Below are positions 32,322-42,716 of a stretch of 64,000 bases of DNA, piece after piece. Every line of letters starts with the position of its first letter. Within the stretch, counting starts at the first letter, position 1. The notes under the pieces are model-generated. The model ran no database searches and was not told the origin of the DNA. It saw only the letters and a program-made list of their open reading frames with translations. This DNA is from Pedobacter chinensis (GTDB lineage Bacteria > Bacteroidota > Bacteroidia > Sphingobacteriales > Sphingobacteriaceae), in the NCBI RefSeq assembly GCF_003339865.1, contig NZ_QPKV01000001.1, forward strand, positions 186,001-250,000, written 5' to 3'. The position numbers and the translations under genes are program-made.

Positions 32322-33674
32322 ATGAACAGAAGACAATTTGTAAGAAATGCCGGATTAACAACAGCAGCTTTTGCAACCATTCCAGATCAATCCATCTTTG
32401 CTTCAACTGCTGAAGATAAAATTAAGGTAGTGATGATTGGAGTTGGATTAAGAGGACAAAACCACCTCGATTTACTTTTAAAAAGAAAAGATGTAGACTT
32501 AGTTGCTATTTGCGATATAGATGAGAGAATGTTAAAGATGAGCAAGGCAATTATTGCAAAAAGTGGTAAACCCATGCCGAAAATTTTTACCGGAGATGAT
32601 GATGCGTGGAAAAAAATGCTTGAAATCAAAGGAATTAAGGCTGTTGTTATTGCAACCCCATGGGAATTGCACAAACCAATGATTTTGGGTGCTATTGATG
32701 CGGGTATTAAATACGTAGGCACGGAGGTAATGTTGGGAATCAACTTACAAGACCATTGGGATGTTGTTCATGCAGCAGAAAAAAGCAATGCACATGTAAT
32801 GATGTTGGAGAATGTTTGTTACCGCAGAGATGTACTTGCTGCTTTAAACATGGTTCGTCAGGGTGTTTTCGGAGAAATATTACATCTTCAGGGGGGATAT
32901 CAACATGATTTAAGAGAGGTTAAATTCAATGATGGAGTAAATGCTTATGGCCACGGAGTTGAATTTGGCGAAAAAGGTTTTTCTGAGGCAAGATGGAGAA
33001 CCAATCATTCAGTTTACCGCAATGGCGACTTATATCCAACTCATGGCATTGGCCCGGTAGCACAGTGTATTGATATTAACCGTGGAAACAGATTTTTAAA
33101 ATTAAATTCATTTGCTACCAAATCCCGTGGTTTGCACAATTATATTGTAGAAAAAGGTGGCGCTGATCATCCAAATGCTAAAATAAATTTCAGATTAGGG
33201 GATATTGTAACCACAACCATTAACTGTGCAAATGGCGAAACGATTATCTTGCAACATGATACCAATTTACCCAGACCATATTCTTTAGGTTTTCGTGTTC
33301 AGGGTACCAAAGGTTTATGGATGGATGTAAATAAAAGTATTTATGTAGAGGGTGTGAGCAAACCTCATACATGGGATAATGCTAAAGAGTGGTTAGAAAA
33401 ATATGACCATCCACTTTGGAAAAAATATGGTAATGATGCACAGGGCGCAGGACATGGAGGCATGGACTTTTTCGTGATCCACGCTTTCATTGAGTCAGCA
33501 AAACGTAACCTGCCAACACCTCTTGATGTTTACGATGCGGCATCATGGAGTGCAATTACGCCATTAAGTGAGCAATCTATAGAAATGGGTAATGAAACCA
33601 TTGATTTTCCGGATTTTACCGGAGGAAAATGGATGAGCAGAAAACCAGTTTTTGCTTTGAACGACGATTATTAA
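32322..33674 (+). CDS. GH109-like (Gfo/Idh/MocA fold) exported glycosidase
   Basis: A 450-residue protein with a twin-arginine-type leader NRRQFVRNAGLTTAAF. The Rossmann motif VVMIGVGLRGQNHLDLL and the sequence ATPWELHKPM-LGAIDAGIKYVGTEV, ENVCYRRDVLAALNMVRQG, GGYQHDLREV, YPTHGIGPVAQ match GH109 alpha-N-acetylgalactosaminidase-like enzymes. These use tightly bound NAD in a redox-elimination cycle and are typically Tat-exported with cofactor. N-acetylgalactosamine specificity is inferred. Divergent from the LacI regulator with an operator between them, it is probably repressed until sugar is present. It may work with the SusC/SusD system that follows. Confidence 0.85.
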   Translation: MNRRQFVRNAGLTTAAFATIPDQSIFASTAEDKIKVVMIGVGLRGQNHLDLLLKRKDVDLVAICDIDERMLKMSKAIIAKSGKPMPKIFTGDDDAWKKMLEIKGIKAVVIATPWELHKPMILGAIDAGIKYVGTEVMLGINLQDHWDVVHAAEKSNAHVMMLENVCYRRDVLAALNMVRQGVFGEILHLQGGYQHDLREVKFNDGVNAYGHGVEFGEKGFSEARWRTNHSVYRNGDLYPTHGIGPVAQCIDINRGNRFLKLNSFATKSRGLHNYIVEKGGADHPNAKINFRLGDIVTTTINCANGETIILQHDTNLPRPYSLGFRVQGTKGLWMDVNKSIYVEGVSKPHTWDNAKEWLEKYDHPLWKKYGNDAQGAGHGGMDFFVIHAFIESAKRNLPTPLDVYDAASWSAITPLSEQSIEMGNETIDFPDFTGGKWMSRKPVFALNDDY

Positions 33675-33703
33675 ATCAAGAATTACAACTACCAAATGAA
33701 TAT

Positions 33704-33781
33704 AAAAAGAGCTTGTCCGAAAAGTCGATCCGCCATTCCCTTGCTGGCTTTGGCTGAACGAGGTTTTTGGACATCCTCTTT
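33704..33781. repeat. Inverted repeat after the GH109-like gene, possible terminator
   Basis: AAAAAGAG-TTGTCCGAAAA pairs with GTTTTTGGACA-CCTCTTTA around a loop of about 40 bases. It may terminate the GH109-like transcript or be a dispersed element. The rest of the 283-base gap up to the sigma factor is AT-rich with no visible gene. Confidence 0.6.
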
Positions 33782-33957
33782 AATTTAAACCGTGAAATGT
33801 TATTGTTAAAAGGCAAATGTTTTTATTAAGTTCACAATAGGTTAATGATGATGCAGTTATTTTGAGCAGGATAACAAACTTAATCGAGTCATTTCAGTTT
33901 TTTTTCCGATCCTTAGTTATACTATGTGTATTATTTATCTCATTGATGTAGATCGAT

Positions 33958-34545
33958 ATGTATAAAGAATTAGAAAGTAATTTTTTTCTTTTAGTAAAAT
34001 CGGATAAGAATAAGGCTTTTCAACTTGTTTTTGATGCCTATTGGGAAACACTTTACAAACAAGCTTGTAAAAAAATCTATTCTGATGATATTGCTCAGGA
34101 TCTGGTTCAGGATGTTTTTATTTCCCTTTGGGATAAAATTGAACTACTGGACGCCGAAAAAAGTGTACTAGCTTATTTATATGCTATTTTAAGAAATAAG
34201 ATTTTAAAACTGTATGAGAAAGATGAGGTTAGGTTACGTTATGCCATAAATGTAACCGCGAAAGAAATATCTTCTGATATTCATTCTCAAAACATTCTTC
34301 TCGAAAAAGAACTTAAAAGGATCATCGATCTAGAAATTGAGCGGATGCCGCCCCGCATGAGGGAAATTTACATTCTGAAAAAAGAAGATGACCTTTCCAT
34401 AAAAGAAATTGCCGATGACTTATCGTTGTCAGAACAAACCATCAAAAATCAGCTTCAAAGTGCTTATAGCCGTTTAAGAATGAGGGTAAAGGATTATGAC
34501 TCTTCATTGGCACTCTTAACGATATTTATAGTCAACCATTTTTAG
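33958..34545 (+). CDS. ECF sigma factor (FecI-like)
   Basis: A 195-residue extracytoplasmic-function sigma factor. Region 2 is DLVQDVFISLWDKIELL and YAILRNKILKLYE; region 4 is MPPRMREIYILKKEDDLSIKEIADDLSLSEQTIKNQLQSA. It is followed by FecR, SusC and SusD genes, the usual order in which an outer-membrane transducer signals through FecR to release the sigma factor. It should drive transcription of the SusC/SusD pair when the ligand is bound at the surface. Confidence 0.92.
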   Translation: MYKELESNFFLLVKSDKNKAFQLVFDAYWETLYKQACKKIYSDDIAQDLVQDVFISLWDKIELLDAEKSVLAYLYAILRNKILKLYEKDEVRLRYAINVTAKEISSDIHSQNILLEKELKRIIDLEIERMPPRMREIYILKKEDDLSIKEIADDLSLSEQTIKNQLQSAYSRLRMRVKDYDSSLALLTIFIVNHF

Positions 34546-34715
34546 TTTGAATTACTGATAAATTGGTTATTTATCCCGCTCTGCTTTCCTGGCTTTCCTA
34601 TAAAAAACAGAATAGTTTCATTTTATTAGATGAAGTAAATCTGATATCAAAAAAAAATATTTAATGGTATAGTACTTTTGATTATTGCAGCGGATATGTA
34701 ATAAACGCCATTATT

Positions 34716-35867
34716 TTGAATCAAGACGAATTACAACATTTATTAAGTAAGTACAATAGCCAAACTGCTACACCCGAAGAAAAAAGGGTTGTAGAGGAGT
34801 GGTATGAGCATGTAAATGGCAATGAACCTGATGCCGGGAATTCAGATCTTTTTGCCGTAAAAAATAAAATTCACAAAAAAATTCAGCGTGGGATTAAAAA
34901 GAAAAGAAATCATACAAAACTAAAACTCAAGTCATTTTATATTAATTTATTTAGAGCGGCGGTTTTAATATTGGCTTTACTGGGTGGTACCTATTTATAT
35001 TTAAAACAATCAGATTCCGGCGCTTCGACAAAAGTTTCCTTATCAAAGGAAAAGCCCATTAAGCCAGGCGGTAATAACGCTGTATTACTTTTGGCCGATG
35101 GTTCGCAAGTTATTTTGAATGAGGCTGTAGATGGTCAGGTAGTCGATCAACCGGGTGTTAAGATCACAAAGACTAAAAGCGGAGAACTTGTCTATCGTTT
35201 TATAGGCAAATCAAATTTAGAAGAAGCGCAATTTAATACTGTTACAACACCCCGGGGTGGTCAATATCATTTAATTTTGGTAGATGGAACGGGTGTTTGG
35301 TTAAATGCCGGCTCATCAATCAAGTTTCCTACCGTATTTTCAGGAGCCAGCCGTAAAGTTGAGGTAACGGGAGAAGTTTACTTCGAAGTTTCAAAAAATA
35401 AATCTAAACCATTCATTGTTAATACCGATCAATCAGAAATTAAAGTATTAGGCACCCATTTTAATATCAATGCTTATCCTGATGAAGATTATCAGCGTAC
35501 TACTTTATTGGAAGGATCAATTGAAATTAGCAAAGGCCGTGAGAAACAACTTCTAAGCCCAGGCCAACAGGCTAGTATAAGTAAGTCATCAGATGTAATT
35601 AAACTGAAAGAAATTGATGATGTAGAGGCTGTAGTGGCATGGAAAAATGGCTATTTTCAATTCGAAAAAGCTGACTTACAATCAGTAATGAGGCAGATTT
35701 CCCGCTGGTATGATACCGAAGTTAGTTATAACGGACAAATACCTGTAAAGGAATATAACGGCAAATTGCCTAGAAATGCAGAGGTTAAAAAGCTAATTGA
35801 AATGCTATCATACACCGGTATTCATTGTAAAGTGGAGCGAAATCAGATCACTGTAAACCCTAAATAA
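34716..35867 (+). CDS. FecR-type anti-sigma factor
   Basis: A 383-residue single-pass inner-membrane protein starting at TTG (no in-frame ATG upstream before a stop, and NQDELQHLLSKY is a typical start). The cytosolic N-terminus (1-70) would hold the sigma factor; the membrane segment is NLFRAAVLILALLGGTYLYL (about 72-91). The FecR domain is TTPRGGQYHLILVDGTGVWLN through VTGEVYFEV, and the C-terminal DUF4974-type domain ends near KVERNQITVNPK. It should relay a signal from the STN domain of the neighbouring SusC. Confidence 0.92.
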   Translation: MNQDELQHLLSKYNSQTATPEEKRVVEEWYEHVNGNEPDAGNSDLFAVKNKIHKKIQRGIKKKRNHTKLKLKSFYINLFRAAVLILALLGGTYLYLKQSDSGASTKVSLSKEKPIKPGGNNAVLLLADGSQVILNEAVDGQVVDQPGVKITKTKSGELVYRFIGKSNLEEAQFNTVTTPRGGQYHLILVDGTGVWLNAGSSIKFPTVFSGASRKVEVTGEVYFEVSKNKSKPFIVNTDQSEIKVLGTHFNINAYPDEDYQRTTLLEGSIEISKGREKQLLSPGQQASISKSSDVIKLKEIDDVEAVVAWKNGYFQFEKADLQSVMRQISRWYDTEVSYNGQIPVKEYNGKLPRNAEVKKLIEMLSYTGIHCKVERNQITVNPK

Positions 35868-35957
35868 ATAACCAAAACCAAACTAACTGCAAAACTGATT
35901 CTAATATGAAGAAATAATACTAAAACAACCGAACTAGTTAATTGCCCACAATAAAAA

Positions 35958-35986
35958 AACGAGAAGTGTTCGTACCACTTCCCGTT
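35958..35986. terminator. Hairpin between the FecR and SusC genes
   Basis: AACGAGAAGTG and CACTTCCCGTT pair around TTCGTAC with one mismatch, flanked by an A-run on the left and TTATAAAGTTT on the right. It may act as a terminator or attenuator, lowering read-through from the regulator genes into the SusC gene. Confidence 0.5.
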
Positions 35987-36082
35987 ATAAAGTTTGGGAT
36001 TAACAATCCTACGCCGATAAATCTGCAATAGGACAACAATAAGTTATCTAAGCTATAATGTTTTAAACCCAAATTCAAAGTT

Positions 36083-39000
36083 ATGAATTTTAGTACATTC
36101 TTTAATACTGTATTTGAGATACTGTATAAACCAAAACAACTCATACTGGTTATGAAGCTAACAACAATACTTTTACTCACTGTCCTTTGTCAGGTTAGAG
36201 CGAGTGTTTATAGCCAAAACATTACCCTGAATTATAAAAATGTTTCAATGGATGCCATTTTTAAATCAATAGAAAAACAGAGTGAATATGTTTTTTTATA
36301 TGATAATTTAGAACTCACAAAGGCCCAGAAAATATCAATTGATGTTAAAAATGCATCAATTGATCAGGTTTTGGATTTGTGTTTCAAAGATCAGCCTTTA
36401 AGCTATAAGATTTTTGAGAAAACCATAGTACTCAAAAAAAAGGACCAGATTACTAAACCTACGGTATTTGAAATTATCCGTGGTAAGATTTTAGACGAAA
36501 CAGGAGCGCCCATTATTGGAGCAAGTGTTTTAATTAAAGGAACTAAAATTGGTACTACAACTGATGCAAATGGAGTGTTTTCAATTAATGCACCTGCGGG
36601 CTCTGTATTAGTGGTTTCATATCTCGGATATATTTCAAAAGAAGTATCGGTTGGTGAAAACAAAGATTACAACATTACTTTAGAACCTGCTCCTAATAGT
36701 TTAACCGATGTAGTGGTAACTGCATTGGGGGTAAAACGTTCAGAAAAATCGTTGGGATATGCAGTGCAAAAAGTTGCAGGTAAAGATTTGCAAACGGTAA
36801 AAGGTGTTGATATAGGAACTTCTTTAACTGGTAGAGTAGCTGGATTAGTAGTCAAAAACTCAACAGAATTTAACGCAAGACCAACAATCGAATTAAGGGG
36901 CGAGGGTGCGTTATTGGTTATTGATGGCGTTCCTTATGGCAATTTAACCTTAAGAGATGTTCCAACTGACGATATTGAAAGTATGGATATCTTAAAAGGC
37001 CCTACAGCGTCAGCACTTTATGGCTCCAGAGCTTCAGGAGGTGTTTTATTAATTACAACGAAAAAAGGTTCGAACACGAAAGGATTCTCAGTTGATTTTA
37101 ATAGTAATACAATGGCTCAACTTGGATATTTAGCCATTCCGGAAGTTCAAAGTTCTTATGCAAGAGGTCAAAATGGCGTAATTGATAACGATTATGTTTG
37201 GGGGCCAAAACTTGATATCGGTGGTACAGCCAGAGATTGGAATCCTATAACAATGCAATTTGAAGACAATCGCCCATTATTGTCAGTAGGGAAAGACAAT
37301 TTAAAAAACTTCACGAGTACAGGCTTCATACTTAACAATAATATTAGTTTGGCCCAAACTGGAGAAAATGGAAGTTTTAGAGTTGGCATTAACGATATTT
37401 ATAATAAAGGTCAGTTCCCAAATCAAAAACTAAACATGTTAAATCTTACCCTTGCCGGAGAGATAAAACTAAGTGATAAATTTAAATTAGAAAGTCATGT
37501 GGGAATGAGCAGACGTTGGTCTGACCAGATTTGGGGTGGAGGATATAATGACCAGGGTTATTTATATCAGTTGATTATGTGGACCGGACCAGAGTATGAT
37601 ATTAGAGACTATAAAAATTACTGGAAAGAACCCAATAAAACTCAAAACTGGATATACTCCAACTGGTATGATAACCCTTATTTGATCGCTTACGAAAAAT
37701 TAAGCGGATATCAGCAAAATACCGTTAATGCAAACATTACGGCAAATTATCAAATCACGCCAGACTTAAATTTCCTGGTTAGATTAGGATACGACAATTA
37801 TAACAACAAGTCGACCATGCGTAATCCTGCTGCCAATATTTACTCCACAAGAGGTGGATGGAATGCCAGAGGAATGTACTCGATAACAGATTCGAGGGGA
37901 TTTAGTACAAATGATGATGCGATATTGAGTTATAAAAAGAAAATTAATAAATGGTCATTTGATGCTTTAGCCGGAGGAACAATTTATTATTGGATTGATG
38001 AATCTTTAAGTGGTACCACAAGAAATGGATTGATAAGTCCAACATTTTACTCTTTGGCCGGCTCAATTGAACCACCAACAGTTTCTCAATCTTATTCAAC
38101 CAGACAAATTAATAGTCTCTATGCGAGGGCATCAATTGGCTGGAATGATGCTGTGTTTTTAGATTTCACGGGTAGAAATGACTGGAATTCAGCTCAACCT
38201 AAAAGCTCCAGATCTTACTTTTATCCTTCAATTGGATCAAGTGTGGTTATCTCCGAGTTGATTAAGATGCCAGAACTAATTGATATGTTTAAAGTGAGAG
38301 GTTCATGGGCAGTGTTCAAAACCGCATTGAATCCTTATGCAACAAACAGAAATTATGGTACCACTACATCAGCCTGGAATAACTTAAATTCTGCCAATTA
38401 TCCATCATCATTACTAGGCGCAAACTTACTTCCAAGTTCGCAAAGAACTTATGAAATTGGTGCCGCAAGTTACTTATTTAAAAAACGCCTGCATTTTGAT
38501 ATAGCTTATTTTAATAAACTTTATTACAACCAGCAAGTAAGTACACCGATACCGGCAACATCGGGGTTTTCATCAACACTGGTTAATACTCAGGAAACAT
38601 TTGAAAGAAAAGGTTTGGAGGTTACTGTTGATGGATCAATCATTAAAAACAAAAACTTCGAATGGTATTCAACAATCAATTGGTCGAAACAACATCGCTA
38701 TTATGTAGATCTTGATCCGGTTTACTCAGCAGATAATTTGTGGGTTAAAAAAGGAGAAAGATTAGATATTTACACCGATAATTATTGGTTAACTGATCCA
38801 AATGGAAATGTAATATACGAAAGTGGCTTTCCGGTGTGGAGCAATTATGTTAAAAAGTATGGTTACAGGGATCCTGATTTTACTTTCGGTTTCATCAATA
38901 ACTTTACTTACAAAAACTGGAATTTAGGAGTGAACATTGATGGGAGAATTGGCGGCTTAATGTACAACTACGTGTATGACAAAATGTGGGATTCTGGTAC

Positions 39001-39433
39001 AAATCCTGAATCAGATAATATTTATCGCTACAATCAGGTGGTATTAGGTCAAAATAATTTTGTTGGCCAGGGAGTTAAAGTTATCTCCGGAACCGTAACC
39101 TATGATAAGTACGGTCAAATTACCAGTGATACCCGTCAGTATGCGCCAAATGACCAGCAGATTGGATACCAGGATTATGCACAATGGTATAGAGGTGGTG
39201 ACGCGGGCGCGCAAAAACAATCTTTTATTAAATTAAGAGAAGTATCGTTAGGTTATCAATTCCCATCCAGGTTTGTGAGTAAGCTCGGTTTGAAAAATGC
39301 TTCATTCTCATTAACCGGACAAAATCTTTACATGTGGACCAAATTCAAATTCTCAGATCCGGATGTTGATACCGAAAACCTAAATTCCCCATCTATGAGA
39401 ATGATTGGTTTTAATTTAAAAATTGGATTATAG
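36083..39433 (+). CDS. SusC/RagA-type TonB-linked outer-membrane transporter with STN domain
   Basis: A 1116-residue protein. A signal region (about 1-45, ending VYSQ) is followed by an STN signalling domain (ITLNYKNVSMDAIFKSIEKQSEY, about 46-110), a carboxypeptidase-D-like domain (IRGKILDETGAPIIGASVLIKGT, about 130-210), a TonB box (SLTDVVVTALG), the plug (RVAGLVVKNS; LLVIDGVPYG; MDILKGPTASALYGSRASGGVLLITTKKG) and a 22-strand-type barrel. The STN domain fits signalling to FecR. With SusD it should import an oligosaccharide or other large nutrient. The C-terminus overlaps an alternative early start of the SusD frame. Confidence 0.93.
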   Translation: MNFSTFFNTVFEILYKPKQLILVMKLTTILLLTVLCQVRASVYSQNITLNYKNVSMDAIFKSIEKQSEYVFLYDNLELTKAQKISIDVKNASIDQVLDLCFKDQPLSYKIFEKTIVLKKKDQITKPTVFEIIRGKILDETGAPIIGASVLIKGTKIGTTTDANGVFSINAPAGSVLVVSYLGYISKEVSVGENKDYNITLEPAPNSLTDVVVTALGVKRSEKSLGYAVQKVAGKDLQTVKGVDIGTSLTGRVAGLVVKNSTEFNARPTIELRGEGALLVIDGVPYGNLTLRDVPTDDIESMDILKGPTASALYGSRASGGVLLITTKKGSNTKGFSVDFNSNTMAQLGYLAIPEVQSSYARGQNGVIDNDYVWGPKLDIGGTARDWNPITMQFEDNRPLLSVGKDNLKNFTSTGFILNNNISLAQTGENGSFRVGINDIYNKGQFPNQKLNMLNLTLAGEIKLSDKFKLESHVGMSRRWSDQIWGGGYNDQGYLYQLIMWTGPEYDIRDYKNYWKEPNKTQNWIYSNWYDNPYLIAYEKLSGYQQNTVNANITANYQITPDLNFLVRLGYDNYNNKSTMRNPAANIYSTRGGWNARGMYSITDSRGFSTNDDAILSYKKKINKWSFDALAGGTIYYWIDESLSGTTRNGLISPTFYSLAGSIEPPTVSQSYSTRQINSLYARASIGWNDAVFLDFTGRNDWNSAQPKSSRSYFYPSIGSSVVISELIKMPELIDMFKVRGSWAVFKTALNPYATNRNYGTTTSAWNNLNSANYPSSLLGANLLPSSQRTYEIGAASYLFKKRLHFDIAYFNKLYYNQQVSTPIPATSGFSSTLVNTQETFERKGLEVTVDGSIIKNKNFEWYSTINWSKQHRYYVDLDPVYSADNLWVKKGERLDIYTDNYWLTDPNGNVIYESGFPVWSNYVKKYGYRDPDFTFGFINNFTYKNWNLGVNIDGRIGGLMYNYVYDKMWDSGTNPESDNIYRYNQVVLGQNNFVGQGVKVISGTVTYDKYGQITSDTRQYAPNDQQIGYQDYAQWYRGGDAGAQKQSFIKLREVSLGYQFPSRFVSKLGLKNASFSLTGQNLYMWTKFKFSDPDVDTENLNSPSMRMIGFNLKIGL

Positions 39434-39464
39434 TGTTATTCAGGCAATTCTAAAAGAGATTTTT

Positions 39465-41027
39465 ATGAAAAATAATATGAAAAAAATTATCCTCTTAATT
39501 CCCATAGTGGTTTTAATGATTGGTAGCTGTAAAAAGTTTGAGCAAATAAATACAAATCCAAATGCAACAACTCAGGTTAACTCGGCAATGCTTGCAACAA
39601 GTATGATTCTGAGCATTACCAGGGGCGATATCAGCACTCAGAAAAGTTTTATGCAACCTTACCTGTTAGGAAAATATCTTACCTGGGGAGAAGGTCAGGA
39701 AAACGCCCAATACAACAATATCAGCAGAGCAGATTTTGGTCGTATAACGCTGTTAAGAAATGTTACTCCTATGGTGAATTATGCAACAACAGATGGTTTG
39801 AAAAAATCGTATGATGGTTTAGGTCATTTTATTCGTGCCTGGCAATTTTTTATGGCAACCATGCAAGTAGGAGATATTCCGTATTCTGAAGCTGTTAAAG
39901 GCGAAACTGATGCTATACTACAACCTAAATATGATTCGCAGAAAGCTGTTTTTTTAGGCATTTTAAACGAACTCGATCAAGCTAATACCTTGTTTTCGCA
40001 AGGTACAAACTTTGATGGTGATCCTATTTATGGCGGTAATGTAGACAAATGGCGAAGATTGACCAATAGTTTTCAATTACATGTTTTAATAAATCTGTAT
40101 AAAAAAACAGCCGATGCAGATTTAAAAGTTATTGAACGTTTTAAAGATATCGCTGCAAACAGACCAATAATGAGAGATTACAGAGATAATTTTGCATTAG
40201 CTTATAATTCAACCGCAGGGCAAAATTATCCATGGAGCGATGTACCCGCAGGCTCAGGAAACTCGTTCGTAAAATCGAATTATACGATGTTAACGAACGT
40301 ATTGCTGGAACCCTTGAAAACACTGCAAGACAAGCGTTTATTCTATTTTGCCAAACCCTCACCAGTAAAAATAGCAGCGGGCTTAAGTGAAACAGACTAT
40401 AATGCATATCCAAGTGTAGAACCTTCTGATTCTTTTTCAAGTTTACAAACCAGAAGAGTAAATAAAGATTATTCTGATATTAATAACAGATATGTTCAAT
40501 TGGTAAATGCCGAACCAGTCGGTGTATTTAATTATTGGGATCAAGAGCTTGCACTTGCTGAAGGTGCAGTTAGAGGATGGATTACTACCACACCTGCTCA
40601 AACTCATTATGCATCAGCAATTACAAATTCAATGAATTTTATAGTTGCTTACACACCAGATGTAGCCGATTACCACCATAATATGAAAATGGATGCTGCG
40701 TATATTGCAGCCTATCCTTCAACACCTGGCGTGGCTTTAGCTGGAACAGCCGAGGAACAAATCGCCCAAATTATTACACAAAAATATCTGGCAAATTTCT
40801 TGCAGGGGCCCAAGTATTTAGGTTGGTTTGAGAATAGAAGAACTGGTTATCCGGTATTTAAGTTAAATTCTTCAACAAATTTAAATACTCCTTCAAGCAA
40901 ATTTCCACTACGTTGGTTATATCCTTTAAATGAGCTGAATTACAATGGAGCCAATTTGGCTGCCGCTGTAGCAAGTCAATATGGAGGTAATGATGATCAA
41001 AACCAAACCATGTGGTTATTGAAGTAA
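39465..41027 (+). CDS. SusD/RagB-type surface lipoprotein
   Basis: A 520-residue lipoprotein. I chose ATG 39465, which gives a lipoprotein signal with lipid-modified Cys in LMIGSCKKFE. An earlier in-frame ATG would overlap the SusC gene and lacks a signal-like start. The INTNPNAT motif after the Cys and YLLGKYLTWGEG fit the SusD-like_2 group. Such proteins cap the SusC channel and bind ligand. The gene ends the operon, 28 bases before a clear terminator. Substrate cannot be read from sequence; the adjacent GH109-like enzyme hints at a GalNAc-containing glycan. Confidence 0.9.
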   Translation: MKNNMKKIILLIPIVVLMIGSCKKFEQINTNPNATTQVNSAMLATSMILSITRGDISTQKSFMQPYLLGKYLTWGEGQENAQYNNISRADFGRITLLRNVTPMVNYATTDGLKKSYDGLGHFIRAWQFFMATMQVGDIPYSEAVKGETDAILQPKYDSQKAVFLGILNELDQANTLFSQGTNFDGDPIYGGNVDKWRRLTNSFQLHVLINLYKKTADADLKVIERFKDIAANRPIMRDYRDNFALAYNSTAGQNYPWSDVPAGSGNSFVKSNYTMLTNVLLEPLKTLQDKRLFYFAKPSPVKIAAGLSETDYNAYPSVEPSDSFSSLQTRRVNKDYSDINNRYVQLVNAEPVGVFNYWDQELALAEGAVRGWITTTPAQTHYASAITNSMNFIVAYTPDVADYHHNMKMDAAYIAAYPSTPGVALAGTAEEQIAQIITQKYLANFLQGPKYLGWFENRRTGYPVFKLNSSTNLNTPSSKFPLRWLYPLNELNYNGANLAAAVASQYGGNDDQNQTMWLLK

Positions 41028-41054
41028 AAGCGCTCTTAGGTATATTAATGATTG

Positions 41055-41082
41055 AAAAGCTCCAATTTATTGGAGCTTTTTT
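41055..41082 (+). terminator. Terminator after the SusD gene
   Basis: AAAAGCTCCAA-TTTA-TTGGAGCTTTT is an eleven-base perfect stem with a four-base loop and a T-run. Confidence 0.92.
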
Positions 41083-41156
41083 ATTTTGCTTTCCGCTGAC
41101 GTAATTATTTTAAACATCATTTATCTAATACGTACATTGCTTAAAATTTTAATTTC

Positions 41157-42257
41157 ATGATTGCTGTTTATATAATACTGATTTTAACACTGTTTTTTCT
41201 CCTGATTCTAAACCTTCCCGTATTCGGAAGGTTGCCACATGGATTGAGGTTAGATAAAATTCATCATCTGTCAAACTATCGTGATGGTGCGTTGCAAAAC
41301 CTTTCCGTTACACCAATGCAGCCAGAGGGAGTTAGTTTTTTTAAAGTGCTGAAGGCTTTTTTATTTGATAAGCAACCAAACAAAATTCCGCAAAAAGAAT
41401 TAAGTTTTGTTAAACCCGATTTGAATGGTAAAACAAGAACCCAATCTCCGGAAGTTATCTGGTTCGGGCATTCTTCATACCTGATTAAAGTTGATGGTTT
41501 AAAAGTTTTAGTAGATCCCGTATTTAACAAATCCCCGTCTCCGTTTTCTTTTATTGGGAGCAAGGCATTCCCTGGAACAGACTTTGTTAAAGCAGACGAT
41601 TTTAAAGAAATCGATGTGATTTTGATCACACATGATCATTACGATCATTTAGATTACCAAAGTATATTGAAATTAGCCCCTAAGACAAAAGAAATCATTA
41701 CTTCGTTGGGTGTTGGAGCTCATTTGGAAAGATGGGGGATTAATGCATCGAAAATAAAAGAATTGTGTTGGGGAGAGTCTTTAAGCTTTTCCAATGGAAT
41801 AAAATTCACAGCCGTTCCGGCAAGGCATTTTACTGGCAGAAAATTTAAACGTAATCAAACACTTTGGTCGGCTTTTATAATGCAGGCCGCCCATAGCAAA
41901 CTTTTTTTAGGTGGCGATTCAGGCTATGATACCCATTTTGTTAAAATCGGAGAAGAGTTTGGTCCGTTTGATTTGGCCTTATTGGAATGCGGACAATACA
42001 ATGCATACTGGCCATATATCCATATGTTCCCTGAAGAAACCGTACAGGCCGCAATAGATTTAAAAGCAAAAGTTTTAATGCCAGTACATTGGGGCAAATT
42101 TAGTTTAGCCATGCATCCCTGGAACGAGCCGATCACTCGTGTAGTGGCTGCAGCAGCAAAAAAACAATTACAAATTGTGACGCCAAGATTGGGTGAAACC
42201 GTTGTTTTAAATGATTATTTGCCAACTACTGCGTGGTGGCTTGATGATAAAACTTAA
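41157..42257 (+). CDS. MBL-fold metal-dependent hydrolase (NAPE-PLD/UlaG-like)
   Basis: A 366-residue protein with an N-terminal membrane anchor (IAVYIILILTLFFLLILNLPVF). The metallo-beta-lactamase motif is ITHDHYDHLDYQS, with further metal ligands in VPARHFTGR, LGGDSGYDTHF and MPVHWGKFS. The order resembles Beta-lactamase_2 family enzymes such as the NAPE-hydrolysing phospholipase D. A lipid substrate is possible because of the anchor but unproven. It stands alone after the SusD terminator. Confidence 0.85.
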   Translation: MIAVYIILILTLFFLLILNLPVFGRLPHGLRLDKIHHLSNYRDGALQNLSVTPMQPEGVSFFKVLKAFLFDKQPNKIPQKELSFVKPDLNGKTRTQSPEVIWFGHSSYLIKVDGLKVLVDPVFNKSPSPFSFIGSKAFPGTDFVKADDFKEIDVILITHDHYDHLDYQSILKLAPKTKEIITSLGVGAHLERWGINASKIKELCWGESLSFSNGIKFTAVPARHFTGRKFKRNQTLWSAFIMQAAHSKLFLGGDSGYDTHFVKIGEEFGPFDLALLECGQYNAYWPYIHMFPEETVQAAIDLKAKVLMPVHWGKFSLAMHPWNEPITRVVAAAAKKQLQIVTPRLGETVVLNDYLPTTAWWLDDKT

Positions 42258-42303
42258 ACAATATTTCTCTTTTGATGTTTAAAATCTAAAATCAAAATAC
42301 ATT

Positions 42304-42666
42304 ATGAAAACTGACCTTGTAGAAATCTTTCAAACCATAAGGGCAAGCGTTCAACCTTATGCCACGCTTGGCTATACTGTACATGAAAACTCTGAAACCG
42401 GATATGATCTTTACAGTGAAAAAAACATTGAAAAAGATGGACAAAAAGTTACTGAACGTTTTTTTGCAGGCATATACATTAATGGAGATGTGGTAGAAGT
42501 AAAAGTTAATACAAGCGAATTCTCTGCTTCCAATCAAAATCTGGTAAGTTTTGGTAATGATATAGCAGGGTTGAAAATTGATAAACTTGACGATGCTCAA
42601 CTCAAAGAAGTAGAAACATTAATTGAAATTATTCACGTTAACTTCAAAGAAAAAGAATGGATTTAA
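42304..42666 (+). CDS. Conserved hypothetical protein, 120 residues
   Basis: I do not recognise the family. The protein is acidic, has no signal peptide or membrane segment, and alternates charged helices with short strands (VHENSETGYDLYSEKN; FFAGIYINGDVVEVKVN). The start ATG follows an AT-rich stretch of 46 bases after the hydrolase gene. Normal codon use and a clean start and stop support a real gene. It lies in a plus-strand run ending with miaA. Confidence 0.65.
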   Translation: MKTDLVEIFQTIRASVQPYATLGYTVHENSETGYDLYSEKNIEKDGQKVTERFFAGIYINGDVVEVKVNTSEFSASNQNLVSFGNDIAGLKIDKLDDAQLKEVETLIEIIHVNFKEKEWI

Positions 42667-42716
42667 AATCAGTTGGTTAAATTTGCGTGGATTTTAAAGC
42701 TATTCAAATAAATTAA

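Noticed and set aside
35938..36180. Minus-strand gene between FecR and SusC genes
   Set aside because: Antisense to the SusC signal region and the hairpin; no protein features.
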